Assembly (NCBI GenBank): GCA_937915455.1 | Contig: CALDNN010000013.1 | Coordinates: forward strand, 1-8,411 | Length of the DNA stretch: 8,411 bases | From: Pelethousia sp002409725 | Lineage (GTDB): Bacteria; Bacillota; Clostridia; Christensenellales; CAG-138 | Reading direction: 5' to 3' | Part shown: positions 1 through 5,174 of the stretch, piece after piece | How the letters are laid out: each line of letters starts with the position of its first letter | How positions within the stretch are numbered: position 1 is the first letter of the stretch | Notes under the pieces: model-generated | What the model was told of the DNA's origin: nothing | The model's database searches: none | Seen by the model: only the letters and a program-made list of their open reading frames with translations | Translations under genes and position numbers: made by a program

Positions 1-101
1 TGGGGGGCTCGCCACCGGCATTATGGATTGTGCTTTTTTGCGCGGCACTTGCGGCAGTGATCGCAATCCCCATGGCGCGCCGAAAGAGAAACAATTGTTA
101 G
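1..101 (+). CDS. C-terminal end of a host surface protein with a membrane anchor (partial)
   Basis: Frame 3 is open from the window edge to a TAG at 99-101 and gives the last 32 residues of a protein. The tail has a short GGSPPA linker, a hydrophobic segment of about 20 residues (ALWIVLFCAALAAVIAIP), then a basic end (MARRKRNNC). This is the shape of a Gram-positive C-terminal membrane anchor, as in sortase substrates or other single-pass surface proteins. The LPXTG-type motif, if present, would lie upstream of the window. Strong terminator-like hairpins follow, as expected at the end of a transcription unit. It is host DNA outside the mobile element. Confidence 0.6.
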   Translation, partial: GGSPPALWIVLFCAALAAVIAIPMARRKRNNC

Positions 102-116
102 TATGTAGATGTAGAT

Positions 117-146
117 ACCCCAGGCTCAAAACATTGAGCCTGGGGT
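117..146 (+). terminator. Perfect 13-bp hairpin after the host surface-protein gene
   Basis: The arms at 117-129 and 134-146 are perfectly complementary (ACCCCAGGCTCAA / TTGAGCCTGGGGT) with a 4-nt AACA loop. Only a weak T run follows, so it may act as a terminator together with the next hairpin or as a 3' stabilising structure. It begins 15 nt after the stop codon. Confidence 0.65.
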
Positions 147-161
147 TAGTTGCAAAGCAGG

Positions 162-218
162 AAACGGCCTGATAATCGGACATTGTTCATTAGATAGTCC
201 AATACACAGGCCGTTTTT
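162..218 (+). terminator. Second tandem terminator upstream of tRNA-Gly
   Basis: AAACGGCCTG (162-171) pairs with CAGGCCGTTT (207-216), and the 3' arm runs into a T5 tract. The 35-nt apical region can form a further short helix, GGAC (178-181) with GTCC (197-200). This fits a Rho-independent terminator that isolates the tRNA promoter from upstream transcription. Confidence 0.65.
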
Positions 219-249
219 CTTATAGTTGCAAAATTTGCATCCCGTTTTC

Positions 250-278
250 TTGACGGCGTAAACCAAATACGGTAAAAT
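250..278 (+). promoter_or_regulatory. Promoter of tRNA-Gly
   Basis: A -35 box TTGACG (250-255) and a -10 box TAAAAT (273-278) are separated by exactly 17 nt. Each matches the sigma-70/sigma-A consensus at 5 of 6 positions. Transcription would start near 285, about 16 nt before the mature tRNA. Confidence 0.75.
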
Positions 279-300
279 AGCCAAGTACGCAAATATCGTT

Positions 301-374
<74 letters not shown>

Positions 375-379
375 ACAAG

Positions 380-413
380 AAAGCTTATAACCATGCGGAT
401 TATGAGCTTTTTT
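380..413 (+). terminator. Element-supplied replacement terminator for tRNA-Gly
   Basis: AAAGCTTATAA (380-390) pairs with TTATGAGCTTT (400-410) through 11 positions including one G-U, with a 9-nt loop. The 3' arm continues into a run of T. It lies six bases after the tRNA CCA, just inside the element, and so would end tRNA transcription there. The tRNA's original terminator is now about 8 kb away at 8382-8411. Confidence 0.75.
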
Positions 414-431
414 CTTTGTCTAAAATAGCGT

Positions 432-483
432 TTGACCCTTTGTTGTACCCTTTACAGATTTTTAAAGTGAATTTTGACCCTTT
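432..483 (+). repeat. Left-end putative integrase arm-type sites
   Basis: Three direct repeats of a TTGACCCTTT / TACCCTTTACAGA type motif occur at 432-441, 446-458 and 474-483. The first two form a unit (432-458) that matches the right end (8194-8220) at 22 of 27 positions with identical spacing. Paired direct repeats near both ends of a tyrosine-recombinase element usually bind the integrase N-terminal domain. The third copy runs up to the stop codon of the zinc-ribbon gene. Confidence 0.7.
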
Positions 484-484
484 A

Positions 485-991
485 TTAGATATCCCCATAG
501 ATCGCTTTGCGTAGGCTCCCCTGGTCGTCGTCCTCTATAATTTCAAACCTTCCGTATTGATACGGCGGTTCAATATTGCCCGGTCTGGTTGCAGAGTAAA
601 GATAGCCCGGTTTCCAGTCTGGATCATTGTTATAATTCCAGTCGGCACCATCTTCATCTATTATGCGAAGTAGTGAACCTAGTTCCTCGTCACCTTCTAT
701 ATCAATGCACTCATATATGTTCCCATCGTGTAATCCACCAACACCTGTGTCAGGGCCTATATAACGCACTTTCATATATTTTGTTGTGTTATCTGCAAAA
801 TCCGCACAGTTGGGCCGCTTGCCTCCGTGAGCACGAGAAACATAGCCGCAGCCCTTACACTCTATTGTCAGCGTCTTGCCTGCGTCATAATATCTATAGA
901 CAAAGACACCGCCGCATATTGGGCAACGCACGGCCTTTATTTCCTCTTCTGTGCCATCATATAAGATATCGTCAATATCATCCCATGTCAT
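485..991 (-). CDS. Zinc-ribbon protein with a C-terminal SH3-like domain, unknown role
   Basis: The predicted protein has 168 residues. Residues 23-48 carry a four-cysteine zinc ribbon (CPIC at 23-26 and CKGC at 45-48). From about residue 73 there is a beta-rich segment (KVRYIGPDTG...YECIDIEG...LRIIDEDGADW) resembling small SH3-like domains of Bacillota mobile-element proteins. The frame is open back to 1072, but the MTWDD start at 991 is preferred. An extended -10 promoter lies only 6 nt upstream, so the mRNA would be nearly leaderless. A GTG at 931, preceded by AGAAGAGGAAA and opening directly on the zinc ribbon, is the alternative start. The gene is separated from the virion operon by a terminator and abuts the left arm sites. 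I infer an accessory or regulatory protein; no specific function can be assigned. Confidence 0.72.
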   Translation of the reverse strand: MTWDDIDDILYDGTEEEIKAVRCPICGGVFVYRYYDAGKTLTIECKGCGYVSRAHGGKRPNCADFADNTTKYMKVRYIGPDTGVGGLHDGNIYECIDIEGDEELGSLLRIIDEDGADWNYNNDPDWKPGYLYSATRPGNIEPPYQYGRFEIIEDDDQGSLRKAIYGDI

Positions 992-997
992 ACGGAT

Positions 998-1006
998 ATT
1001 ATACCA
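998..1006 (-). promoter_or_regulatory. Extended -10 promoter of the zinc-ribbon gene
   Basis: On the minus strand TGG-TATAAT is a perfect extended -10 element (TGnTATAAT). No good -35 lies 17 nt upstream, which fits extended -10 dependence or activator control. The predicted start falls at about 991, on the A of the ATG. The 13-nt string TGTGGTATAATAT is shared exactly with the capsid operon promoter (3949-3961). Confidence 0.6.
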
Positions 1007-1044
1007 CACCGCCACTATCAAAATGAGTATGCCCAATTTAACGC

Positions 1045-1056
1045 TGCATATATGCA
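1045..1056. promoter_or_regulatory. 12-bp perfect palindrome upstream of the zinc-ribbon promoter
   Basis: TGCATATATGCA is a perfect inverted repeat centred about 60 bp upstream of the predicted transcription start. The position suits an activator binding site. The assignment rests only on symmetry and location. Confidence 0.35.
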
Positions 1057-1080
1057 CCCCCCAATCATGCAACGGATATA

Positions 1081-1140
1081 CAAAAAACAGGCCAATTCAT
1101 GCATATTATTCTAACTTTCTGCATAAAATCAGCCTGTTTT
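1081..1140 (-). terminator. Terminator of the virion operon
   Basis: Read on the minus strand, AAAACAGGC (1140-1132) pairs with GCCTGTTTT (1092-1084) and leads into a T6 run. The long apical part contains an inner ATGCA/TGCAT helix. It lies after the last gene of the leftward operon and before the promoter of the zinc-ribbon gene. The opposite strand also ends in T-rich sequence, so it may work in both directions. Confidence 0.65.
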
Positions 1141-1156
1141 CGTTGTTTTAATGCTC

Positions 1157-1190
1157 AACTATTCGCAAAATAACTCTTTTATGAATAGTT
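1157..1190 (-). repeat. Inverted repeat directly after the last virion-operon gene
   Basis: AACTATTC (1157-1164) and GAATAGTT (1183-1190) form an 8-bp stem with an 18-nt A/T-rich loop, 3 nt past the stop codon of the upstream gene. It has no strong T tract and may be a 3'-end stabiliser ahead of the stronger terminator. Confidence 0.45.
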
Positions 1191-1193
1191 AAA

Positions 1194-1469
1194 TCACGTT
1201 TTACCAAGCCATTTTGCCCATTCCTCATAGCTATGAAACGGCGGAAACTGCGTCATGCAATTCAGTACCCTCCCCAAATCAGGATAATTACCTTTAACGC
1301 ATTTCATACTGATACACTTCTTAAAATCCCATTCTGTAGCGTGTTTCTCGTATTCGTCAATAGTGACTTCCTTTTCCCCGCCGCCCTGCATTCTGACTAA
1401 AACAATGGTGTCACCCGTATCTACGTACTTTTCTATTTCCGAAAGCCGGGCTAAAATACTTTGCTTCAT
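1194..1469 (-). CDS. Small unknown protein, last gene of the virion operon
   Basis: This is a 91-residue protein with no family I recognise. It opens with a short charged helix (MKQSILARLSEIEKYVD), then a beta-like stretch (TIVLVRMQGGGEKEVTIDEYEKHA). The C-terminal half contains three cysteines, none in a clear CxxC pair, and an aromatic tail (FHSYEEWAKWLGKT). The first half resembles the upstream 61-residue protein in layout: RLxxIE helix, VL strand, glycine turn, then VT or MT with an acidic helix. A ribbon of AAAGGA lies about 10 nt before the ATG. The gene follows the upstream ORF by 34 nt and precedes the operon terminator. It is probably co-transcribed with the capsid genes. Confidence 0.65.
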   Translation of the reverse strand: MKQSILARLSEIEKYVDTGDTIVLVRMQGGGEKEVTIDEYEKHATEWDFKKCISMKCVKGNYPDLGRVLNCMTQFPPFHSYEEWAKWLGKT

Positions 1470-1503
1470 AGGCCGTTTGTCCTTTCCCTTTAATCAACTG
1501 TGC

Positions 1504-1689
1504 TTACAAATCGTCTATTATCAGATTTGAAACACCTTTAGCCGCTGCGCGTTCTTCCATCTGCTCCAGGGTCATTGTCTTGCCGTCCATAGTAAAAGTG
1601 CCGTCCGGGTTCTGCTCGATTATCAGCACCTTGCCATAATTTACAAGCATTGCCCGCTCTATTCTTTTGAGCCTGTCCTTTATCTTCAT
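1504..1689 (-). CDS. Small helical phage-type protein following the TerS-like gene
   Basis: This is a 61-residue protein with an N-terminal basic helix (MKIKDRLKRIERAMLV), a beta strand (KVLIIEQNPDGTF) and an acidic helix (MTLEQMEERAAAKG). Similar short proteins occur in Bacillota prophage structural regions near capsid and terminase genes, but I know no function for them. The ribosome binding site GGAGG lies in the last codons of the TerS-like gene, about 9 nt from the ATG. The two ORFs are separated by only 4 nt, which suggests translational coupling. It may be a paralogue of the next gene downstream. Confidence 0.68.
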   Translation of the reverse strand: MKIKDRLKRIERAMLVNYGKVLIIEQNPDGTFTMDGKTMTLEQMEERAAAKGVSNLIIDDL

Positions 1690-1693
1690 TCTG

Positions 1694-2056
1694 TTATTCC
1701 TCCATAGCCTTTTCCAACGCTTCCAGACGCTCTATAACGTCGTGCAGCTCTATAGCCTTAAAGACGTATTCAAATACCGTTCTGGCGGCGTTTAAGCGCA
1801 CCTGTGCAGGTGTTTCGCTGCTGCTCATGAGTTCCGTTATTACCTTTGATGCTTCCTGCATTCTTATTTGCAAAAAATTAACTGCATCATCCACAAGCGC
1901 ACGTTTGCGGCTTTCGTATTCCTCCCGGAAACCCTCTCTTTCGCGTAGCCACTTGTATATTGTAACTTCCGGCACTTTGCAAGCCTCTGCCGCTTCCCTA
2001 ACCGTTGGATTAGCGAGTAACGCGGCTAATATAAGCTCTCTTTTGCTGTTTTGCAT
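1694..2056 (-). CDS. TerS-like helix-turn-helix protein (probable small terminase subunit)
   Basis: The protein has 120 residues. An N-terminal helix-turn-helix (about residues 5-38, TVREAAEACKVPEVTIYKWL) resembles the DNA-binding part of phage small terminase subunits and phBC6A51-type HTH proteins. The remainder is helical: an oligomerisation-like helix (AVNFLQIRMQEASKVITEL), then a coiled tail ending ERLEALEKAMEE. TerS recognises the packaging site and presents DNA to the large subunit. In PICIs a satellite TerS redirects the helper motor to satellite DNA. The gene follows the capsid gene and no large subunit is present, which supports that role. AGGAGG lies 8 nt before the ATG. At 120 aa it is shorter than many TerS proteins, so a purely regulatory HTH protein is an alternative. 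Confidence 0.68.
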   Translation of the reverse strand: MQNSKRELILAALLANPTVREAAEACKVPEVTIYKWLREREGFREEYESRKRALVDDAVNFLQIRMQEASKVITELMSSSETPAQVRLNAARTVFEYVFKAIELHDVIERLEALEKAMEE

Positions 2057-2081
2057 TGTTTTTTCCTCCTAATAAGGCAAA

Positions 2082-2104
2082 GGCGCACAGTTTACCCATG
2101 CGCC
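2082..2104 (-). promoter_or_regulatory. Stem-loop between the capsid and TerS-like genes
   Basis: GGCGCA and TGCGCC form a perfect 6-bp GC-rich stem with an 11-nt loop, followed on the minus strand by only TTT. It could be a leaky terminator or processing site that lowers TerS relative to capsid protein. Confidence 0.45.
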
Positions 2105-2122
2105 CGCCTCTCTAACCCTTAA

Positions 2123-2959
2123 TTAGGTTGTCGCCTGATAGTACAAGGCTGCCTTTTTGTTTGTCATGACAAAAGCGTCATAGTTGATACGCCCTTCCAC
2201 AAGGCTACCCGATATACCGGGCGGATCTTCATGAATTTTGTAGTCTGCCAGTTTTGTTGGTGCTACCGTTGCTACTGAATGAGCAATCATAAACCCGAAT
2301 TTGGCAGGTAGGCGGCTTGCAGGTACACGGATCACCGCCATACCGTCAAGATTGGATATAACACCCTTAAGGCGCAAGTCGTTGCCTATATCCGTTTCCA
2401 TAACGATATCAGAGCTTTGCTTCATGAGCAGATAGGTATTAGGCGTTACCATCAATACCCGGCCTGTGTCCGGCACTTCTGCCGCGTCAAGAGCGTTGCT
2501 GCCTGTGATAATCTCGGTGTAGATATTGGCCGCTGTGAGCTCCTTTGCCGCTGGTTTAGTTCCTGCTCCGGCACACATCTTACCATATACCCATCCGTCA
2601 ACCTCCGGGATCACTACCTCGCGTAGCTGTCGTGCCAGTGCCGACGCTGCCGCAAGTTGATTGACTGTCTCGTCCTGATCCAGTTTATCAATCGCAAAGG
2701 TGAAGCTCCTGTCTTTTGTGAGCGTCATTGTCTCTGTGGTAGCGTCTAGGCCAGCCACAGCGCCGTATCTGCTCCAGTTACCTTCTGCGGGTGCGCTCCT
2801 GCCGTAATCGTTCATATCGGCGGTAGAGACCTTGTAGATTTTAACTGTAGCAGCGTTCACCCAGTCAAAATCATTGTTGGTTAAGAGTGATTTCTTACTC
2901 TCCGTTGTAAATAGTTCGTCTGTATAAGGTGCAAACTTTGTTGCTAATTCTATTGCCAT
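2123..2959 (-). CDS. Phage major capsid protein (HK97-fold type)
   Basis: This is a 278-residue protein resembling major capsid proteins of Clostridia phages. The recognisable parts are the N-terminal stretch with ESKKSLLTN, the segment SFTFAIDKLDQDETV and the helix ASALARQLREVVIPEVDGW. The P-domain-like middle has GRVLMVTPNTYLLMKQSSDI, and the conserved C-terminal region has ETDIGNDLRLKGVISNLDG followed by VEGRINYDAFV. It would form the icosahedral shell. No N-terminal delta domain or protease site is obvious and a separate scaffold gene lies just upstream, so assembly should be scaffold-driven. AGGAAGG lies about 8 nt before the ATG. The ORF is full length and intact, which makes a working capsid gene more likely than decay. 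Confidence is high for a capsid protein, lower for the exact fold subtype. Confidence 0.88.
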   Translation of the reverse strand: MAIELATKFAPYTDELFTTESKKSLLTNNDFDWVNAATVKIYKVSTADMNDYGRSAPAEGNWSRYGAVAGLDATTETMTLTKDRSFTFAIDKLDQDETVNQLAAASALARQLREVVIPEVDGWVYGKMCAGAGTKPAAKELTAANIYTEIITGSNALDAAEVPDTGRVLMVTPNTYLLMKQSSDIVMETDIGNDLRLKGVISNLDGMAVIRVPASRLPAKFGFMIAHSVATVAPTKLADYKIHEDPPGISGSLVEGRINYDAFVMTNKKAALYYQATT

Positions 2960-2977
2960 TTTTTAGGCCTTCCTTTC

Positions 2978-3370
2978 TCATTTCAGACCCATAGCCTCCC
3001 GCACCTGATCGCTGTGCCCCGGATTACTTCCCCCGGTACCGCCAGCAATAACCTTTGGCACAGGCTTGCTTGAGCCTATGTCGAATTGTTCTTCAAGTAA
3101 GGCAAGAGAAGCGTTTAATTCTTCCTCTGTATCGCATTTAATTGCGCCCAGTATTTCCGCTGGTAGTTTCTTCTCTGCCAATATCTCTTTTGCTTTTAGC
3201 TGAAACTCACGCTTTGCAAGCTCCTGCTCCCTCTCTGCAAGTGTAGAATCGCCTTTGGCTTTTTCCTTTGCAAGCCGTTCCTGTATGATCCGGTTTACAT
3301 CATCCTGCGTAAAGGTTTTATCTTGCTGCTGTGCAGCCCCGCTATCAACGGTATTATTTTGTTCACTCAT
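2978..3370 (-). CDS. Phage scaffolding protein (DUF4355-like)
   Basis: This is a 130-residue acidic, highly helical protein. It starts with a disordered Q/N/A-rich segment, then the typical scaffold motif FTQDDVNRIIQERLAKEKAK (residues 20-39). A long coiled coil follows (REQELAKREFQLKAKEILAEKK). The C-terminus is flexible and glycine-rich and ends DQVREAMGLK, where phage scaffolds commonly contact the coat protein. Such proteins guide capsid shell assembly and set its curvature, then leave. The gene lies immediately upstream of the major capsid gene, the standard scaffold-coat order. Its ATG overlaps the stop of the preceding ORF (ATGA at 3367-3370), and GGGAG lies 6 nt before it. Confidence 0.85.
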   Translation of the reverse strand: MSEQNNTVDSGAAQQQDKTFTQDDVNRIIQERLAKEKAKGDSTLAEREQELAKREFQLKAKEILAEKKLPAEILGAIKCDTEEELNASLALLEEQFDIGSSKPVPKVIAGGTGGSNPGHSDQVREAMGLK

Positions 3371-3765
3371 TTTGTGCTCCCTTCTTCCAGTGTGGTTTCT
3401 TCCACTTCCTGCGCCTCTGGTGGGCTGTCTGTAAGCAAGTTTTCAAAGCCGGACATATCAAGCCCTTGTTTGTGCGTGATGCGTCCATTTTCAAATTCTT
3501 TTACCTGATAATCTTCTGCTGCTTCAACGTCTGCAACTGCTGCAAGTTCGGCCTCGTGTGCCTTTTGGTAATCGTGCAGCTTTTTATAAGCCCTGTTTAG
3601 GTTGTCGCGCATTGCATCTTTGCCGGCTTTAATTCCGCGCTTGTAAATGATAGCGGCACCTGCTACCGCGCTATATCCTGCCGCGCGGGTTTGCTCGAAT
3701 AGGGTTTTTGCTGCGTCATACTCTGACTTTAGCAGTTGCTTGTAAACCTGTGAAAATTCTTTCAT
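3367..3765 (-). CDS. Unknown 132-aa protein, first gene of the virion operon
   Basis: I do not recognise this family. The N-terminal two thirds are predicted alpha-helical and basic. They include a small-residue segment (AAGYSAVAGAAIIYKRGIKAGKDAM, residues about 28-52, too charged overall for a clear membrane anchor) and a helix LNRAYKKLHDYQKAHEAELA. The C-terminal third is acidic (EAQEVEETTLEEG). Its ATG follows GGAGG by 5 nt, and its stop overlaps the scaffold start. It occupies the place that portal or minor head genes hold in ordinary phages but is far too short for either. Its position suggests a virion assembly role, such as a capsid-size or portal-interacting factor, but that is inference. 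Confidence 0.68.
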   Translation of the reverse strand: MKEFSQVYKQLLKSEYDAAKTLFEQTRAAGYSAVAGAAIIYKRGIKAGKDAMRDNLNRAYKKLHDYQKAHEAELAAVADVEAAEDYQVKEFENGRITHKQGLDMSGFENLLTDSPPEAQEVEETTLEEGSTK

Positions 3766-3807
3766 TCATTCCTCCTGTTTAACGCCGGGATCGGCTTTTT
3801 ATATAAC

Positions 3808-3846
3808 AAAAAGGGCACGAAAAACGGTTGTTCGCTTCTCGTGCCC
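3808..3846 (-). terminator. Intrinsic terminator/attenuator in the leader of the virion operon
   Basis: On the minus strand GGGCACGA (3846-3839) pairs with TCGTGCCC (3820-3813), followed at once by T5 (3812-3808). It lies about 100 nt after the predicted start of the capsid promoter and about 45 nt before the first structural gene. It would therefore stop transcription before the capsid genes unless bypassed. A small GGGG/CCCC hairpin (3856-3866) sits just upstream and could take part in switching. Confidence 0.7.
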
Positions 3847-3950
3847 GGAGGATTCGGGGTTTCCCCATAACATGATAGAAAAGGAGATTTCAAAGAGTCA
3901 TGTCATAGGGGGTAGCTTGGACGCTTTCCGCGCCCCTTATTGTCATTTAT

Positions 3951-3979
3951 ATTATACCACAAAACCCGCTAAAAATCAA
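3951..3979 (-). promoter_or_regulatory. Promoter of the capsid/virion operon
   Basis: The minus strand has TTGATT (3979-3974), a 17-nt spacer and TATAAT (3956-3951), with TGG giving an extended -10. The predicted start near 3944 leaves a leader of about 180 nt to the first gene. The -10 region shares 13 exact bases with the zinc-ribbon gene promoter. An AT-rich imperfect inverted repeat (AATAT at 3991-3995, ATATT at 4003-4007) lies about 55 bp upstream of the start. Confidence 0.75.
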
Positions 3980-4128
3980 GGTTTTAGCCTAATATACGCA
4001 ACATATTTTCCCCTGCGATATTTCGGCTGGCTGATCTCTGCCGCGCCTTTGAACATATCCAATATCCGTATCAGTTCAATCATGCTGCAAGACGATATAT
4101 ATACTAGTTCTTGCCTGTTTGTTGTCAT
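3976..4128 (-). CDS. Small 50-aa protein gene upstream of the capsid promoter
   Basis: An ATG at 4128 opens 50 codons to a TGA at 3978-3976. The protein starts MTTNRQELVYISSCSMIELI and ends in a basic tail (YRRGKYVAYIRLKP). GAGGAG lies 11 nt before the ATG, slightly far but usable, and directly follows the stop of the preceding gene 18 nt away. The stop codon falls inside the -35 hexamer of the capsid operon promoter, so the reading frame and promoter share DNA. I do not recognise the family. Confidence is moderate because the ORF is short, but the ribosome binding site and operon spacing support it. Confidence 0.5.
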   Translation of the reverse strand: MTTNRQELVYISSCSMIELIRILDMFKGAAEISQPKYRRGKYVAYIRLKP

Positions 4129-4146
4129 ACTTGTTTTTGCTCCTCA

Positions 4147-4329
4147 TTATGCTATACTGTTACTAGATATTGGAAACAGTATTATATTGTTTTCTGGATT
4201 GGCTGCCGCTGCAACGGTGGCCTTTTCCTTTATAGGGATAATATTCTTTTGTTTTATGGCCTTGAAGTCCTCTATTTCTTCCAGTATATCGAGCCATTCT
4301 TCTGTAAAGTTTCTGCTCAAAAAAGTCAT
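4147..4329 (-). CDS. Small 60-aa unknown protein
   Basis: The frame is open upstream to 4449, but the ATG at 4329 is clearly the start. GGAGGT lies 6 nt before it, and the ATG overlaps the preceding stop as ATGA (4326-4329). The 60-residue product has an amphipathic acidic helix (TEEWLDILEEIEDFKAIKQK), an alanine-rich middle and a hydrophobic end (NNIILFPISSNSIA). I cannot assign a family. It belongs to the chain of small early genes between the origin and the capsid operon, where satellites often carry factors that interfere with or respond to the helper. Confidence 0.65.
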   Translation of the reverse strand: MTFLSRNFTEEWLDILEEIEDFKAIKQKNIIPIKEKATVAAAANPENNIILFPISSNSIA

Positions 4330-4544
4330 TTTGCTACCTCCGTATTTATCGCATATCCTCTTTTCCGCAAGTCCATTATCATTGCCATGCAAGCGGCGTT
4401 TATATCCGGCTCGTCCTCGTTGACATAAAAGCGCACGCTTGTATAACATCCATCATCGCCAAACTCCGCTATAATCTTGTTTTCTTTCGGCCAGAAATCA
4501 ATAGCCCAATTGTCAATCTGTTTTAAGCCTGTTGCCTGTGTCAT
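4326..4544 (-). CDS. Small 72-aa unknown protein
   Basis: Two in-frame ATGs are present, at 4550 and 4544. AGGAGG ends at 4553, only 2 nt from the first but 8 nt from the second, so 4544 is preferred and gives MTQATGLKQIDNWAIDFWP at the N-terminus. The 72-residue protein alternates strands and acidic turns (KIIAEFGDDG, SVRFYVNEDEPDINAA) and ends in a helix (MAMIMDLRKRGYAI). No family is recognised. The ribosome binding site overlaps the stop of the gene before it, and its own stop overlaps the next start, so translation is probably coupled along this cluster. Confidence 0.68.
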   Translation of the reverse strand: MTQATGLKQIDNWAIDFWPKENKIIAEFGDDGCYTSVRFYVNEDEPDINAACMAMIMDLRKRGYAINTEVAK

Positions 4545-4556
4545 TTTCATATCCTC

Positions 4557-4772
4557 CTATTCTGTGATAGCCCTTATAATCTCCACCGCTTCCGGCGTTT
4601 CCCTTAGTGCGTCTAAATCAACCGTAACCGTCTTACCGGGCTTTTTCATGCCGTCCTTATCTTCCCAGTCTGGTTGTGCAACTTGCAGCTTCCCGGCCTT
4701 GTCAAATAGCCGTAACACGTTCTTGCCTGTATCAACTACTTTTGGCGTTTCTTCTTCCCAATACTTCTTCAT
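4557..4772 (-). CDS. Small 71-aa unknown protein
   Basis: The product begins MKKYWEEETPKVVDTGKNVL and continues with a small beta-rich domain (RLFDKAGKLQVAQPDWED, KTVTVDLDAL) and a short C-terminal helix. It is acidic and has no cysteines or membrane segment. AGGAGG lies 7 nt before the ATG and overlaps the stop of the winged-helix gene upstream. Short proteins with this kind of opening occur in Bacillota phages and islands, but I know no function. It is the second gene after the origin in the leftward cluster. Confidence 0.68.
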   Translation of the reverse strand: MKKYWEEETPKVVDTGKNVLRLFDKAGKLQVAQPDWEDKDGMKKPGKTVTVDLDALRETPEAVEIIRAITE

Positions 4773-4783
4773 GCTAAAACCTC

Positions 4784-5143
4784 CTATATTGCCTTCTGCT
4801 TCGTTTCCTGATCTCGTGCAGCCATATCCACGCCGTTAGCCTTTAGAAACTCCCTAACGGGCTTTAACCGCCTTAATATGCTTATAGCGCGGCTGTATTC
4901 CTGATGATAATATCTTTGTGCCTCCTGCGGCTGGTTGCTCAAATAATAGCCTGTACCGTCCTGATCGTTGATAATGATATATTCCCGCCTTAGCTGCTCT
5001 ATAACCGCCCGCACTTCTCGCACTGATAAGCCTGTAACGTCGGCTATCTGCTGGCCTGTTGTAGCATATTCCTTGCCATAACCCAGCATATTAAATACTT
5101 GGGCTGTGGATAACTCTATTGTGTTGCTGTTTGGTTTTCCCAT
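4784..5143 (-). CDS. Winged-helix DNA-binding protein downstream of the origin
   Basis: This is a 119-residue protein. Residues about 10-70 form a winged helix: helix AQVFNMLGYG, then ATTGQQIADVTGLSVREVRAVIEQL as the HTH, then the wing YIIINDQDGTGYYLSN. The C-terminal part is helical and basic (YSRAISILRRLKPVREFLKANG). GGGAGG lies about 6 nt before the ATG. The gene is the first after the iteron array and its upstream region contains an extra TGTTCA half-site (5156-5161), so iteron-bound proteins may control it. It could regulate the early operon or help the initiator at the origin; the sequence does not decide. Confidence 0.7.
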   Translation of the reverse strand: MGKPNSNTIELSTAQVFNMLGYGKEYATTGQQIADVTGLSVREVRAVIEQLRREYIIINDQDGTGYYLSNQPQEAQRYYHQEYSRAISILRRLKPVREFLKANGVDMAARDQETKQKAI

Positions 5144-5174
5144 GATATCCTCCCTTGTTCATAATTCATTTGGC

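Noticed and set aside
589..1026. 145-codon plus-strand ORF rich in His, Cys and Leu
   Set aside because: It lies opposite the zinc-ribbon gene, whose CxxC pairs and domain pattern make the minus strand the coding one.
3783..3800. Small plus-strand hairpin GCCG-GGAT-CGGC followed by T5
   Set aside because: The stem is only 4 bp and no plus-strand transcript is expected there.
3799..3873. 24-codon ORF on the minus strand spanning the capsid-leader hairpin, as a possible leader peptide
   Set aside because: No Shine-Dalgarno sequence precedes its ATG and it has no run of regulatory codons. Overlap with the terminator is enough to explain it by chance.
3872..4423. 183-codon hydrophobic-looking ORF on the plus strand
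   Set aside because: It is antisense to several minus-strand genes with good ribosome binding sites and to the capsid promoter. Its composition is what reverse-strand reading of A/T-rich coding DNA gives.
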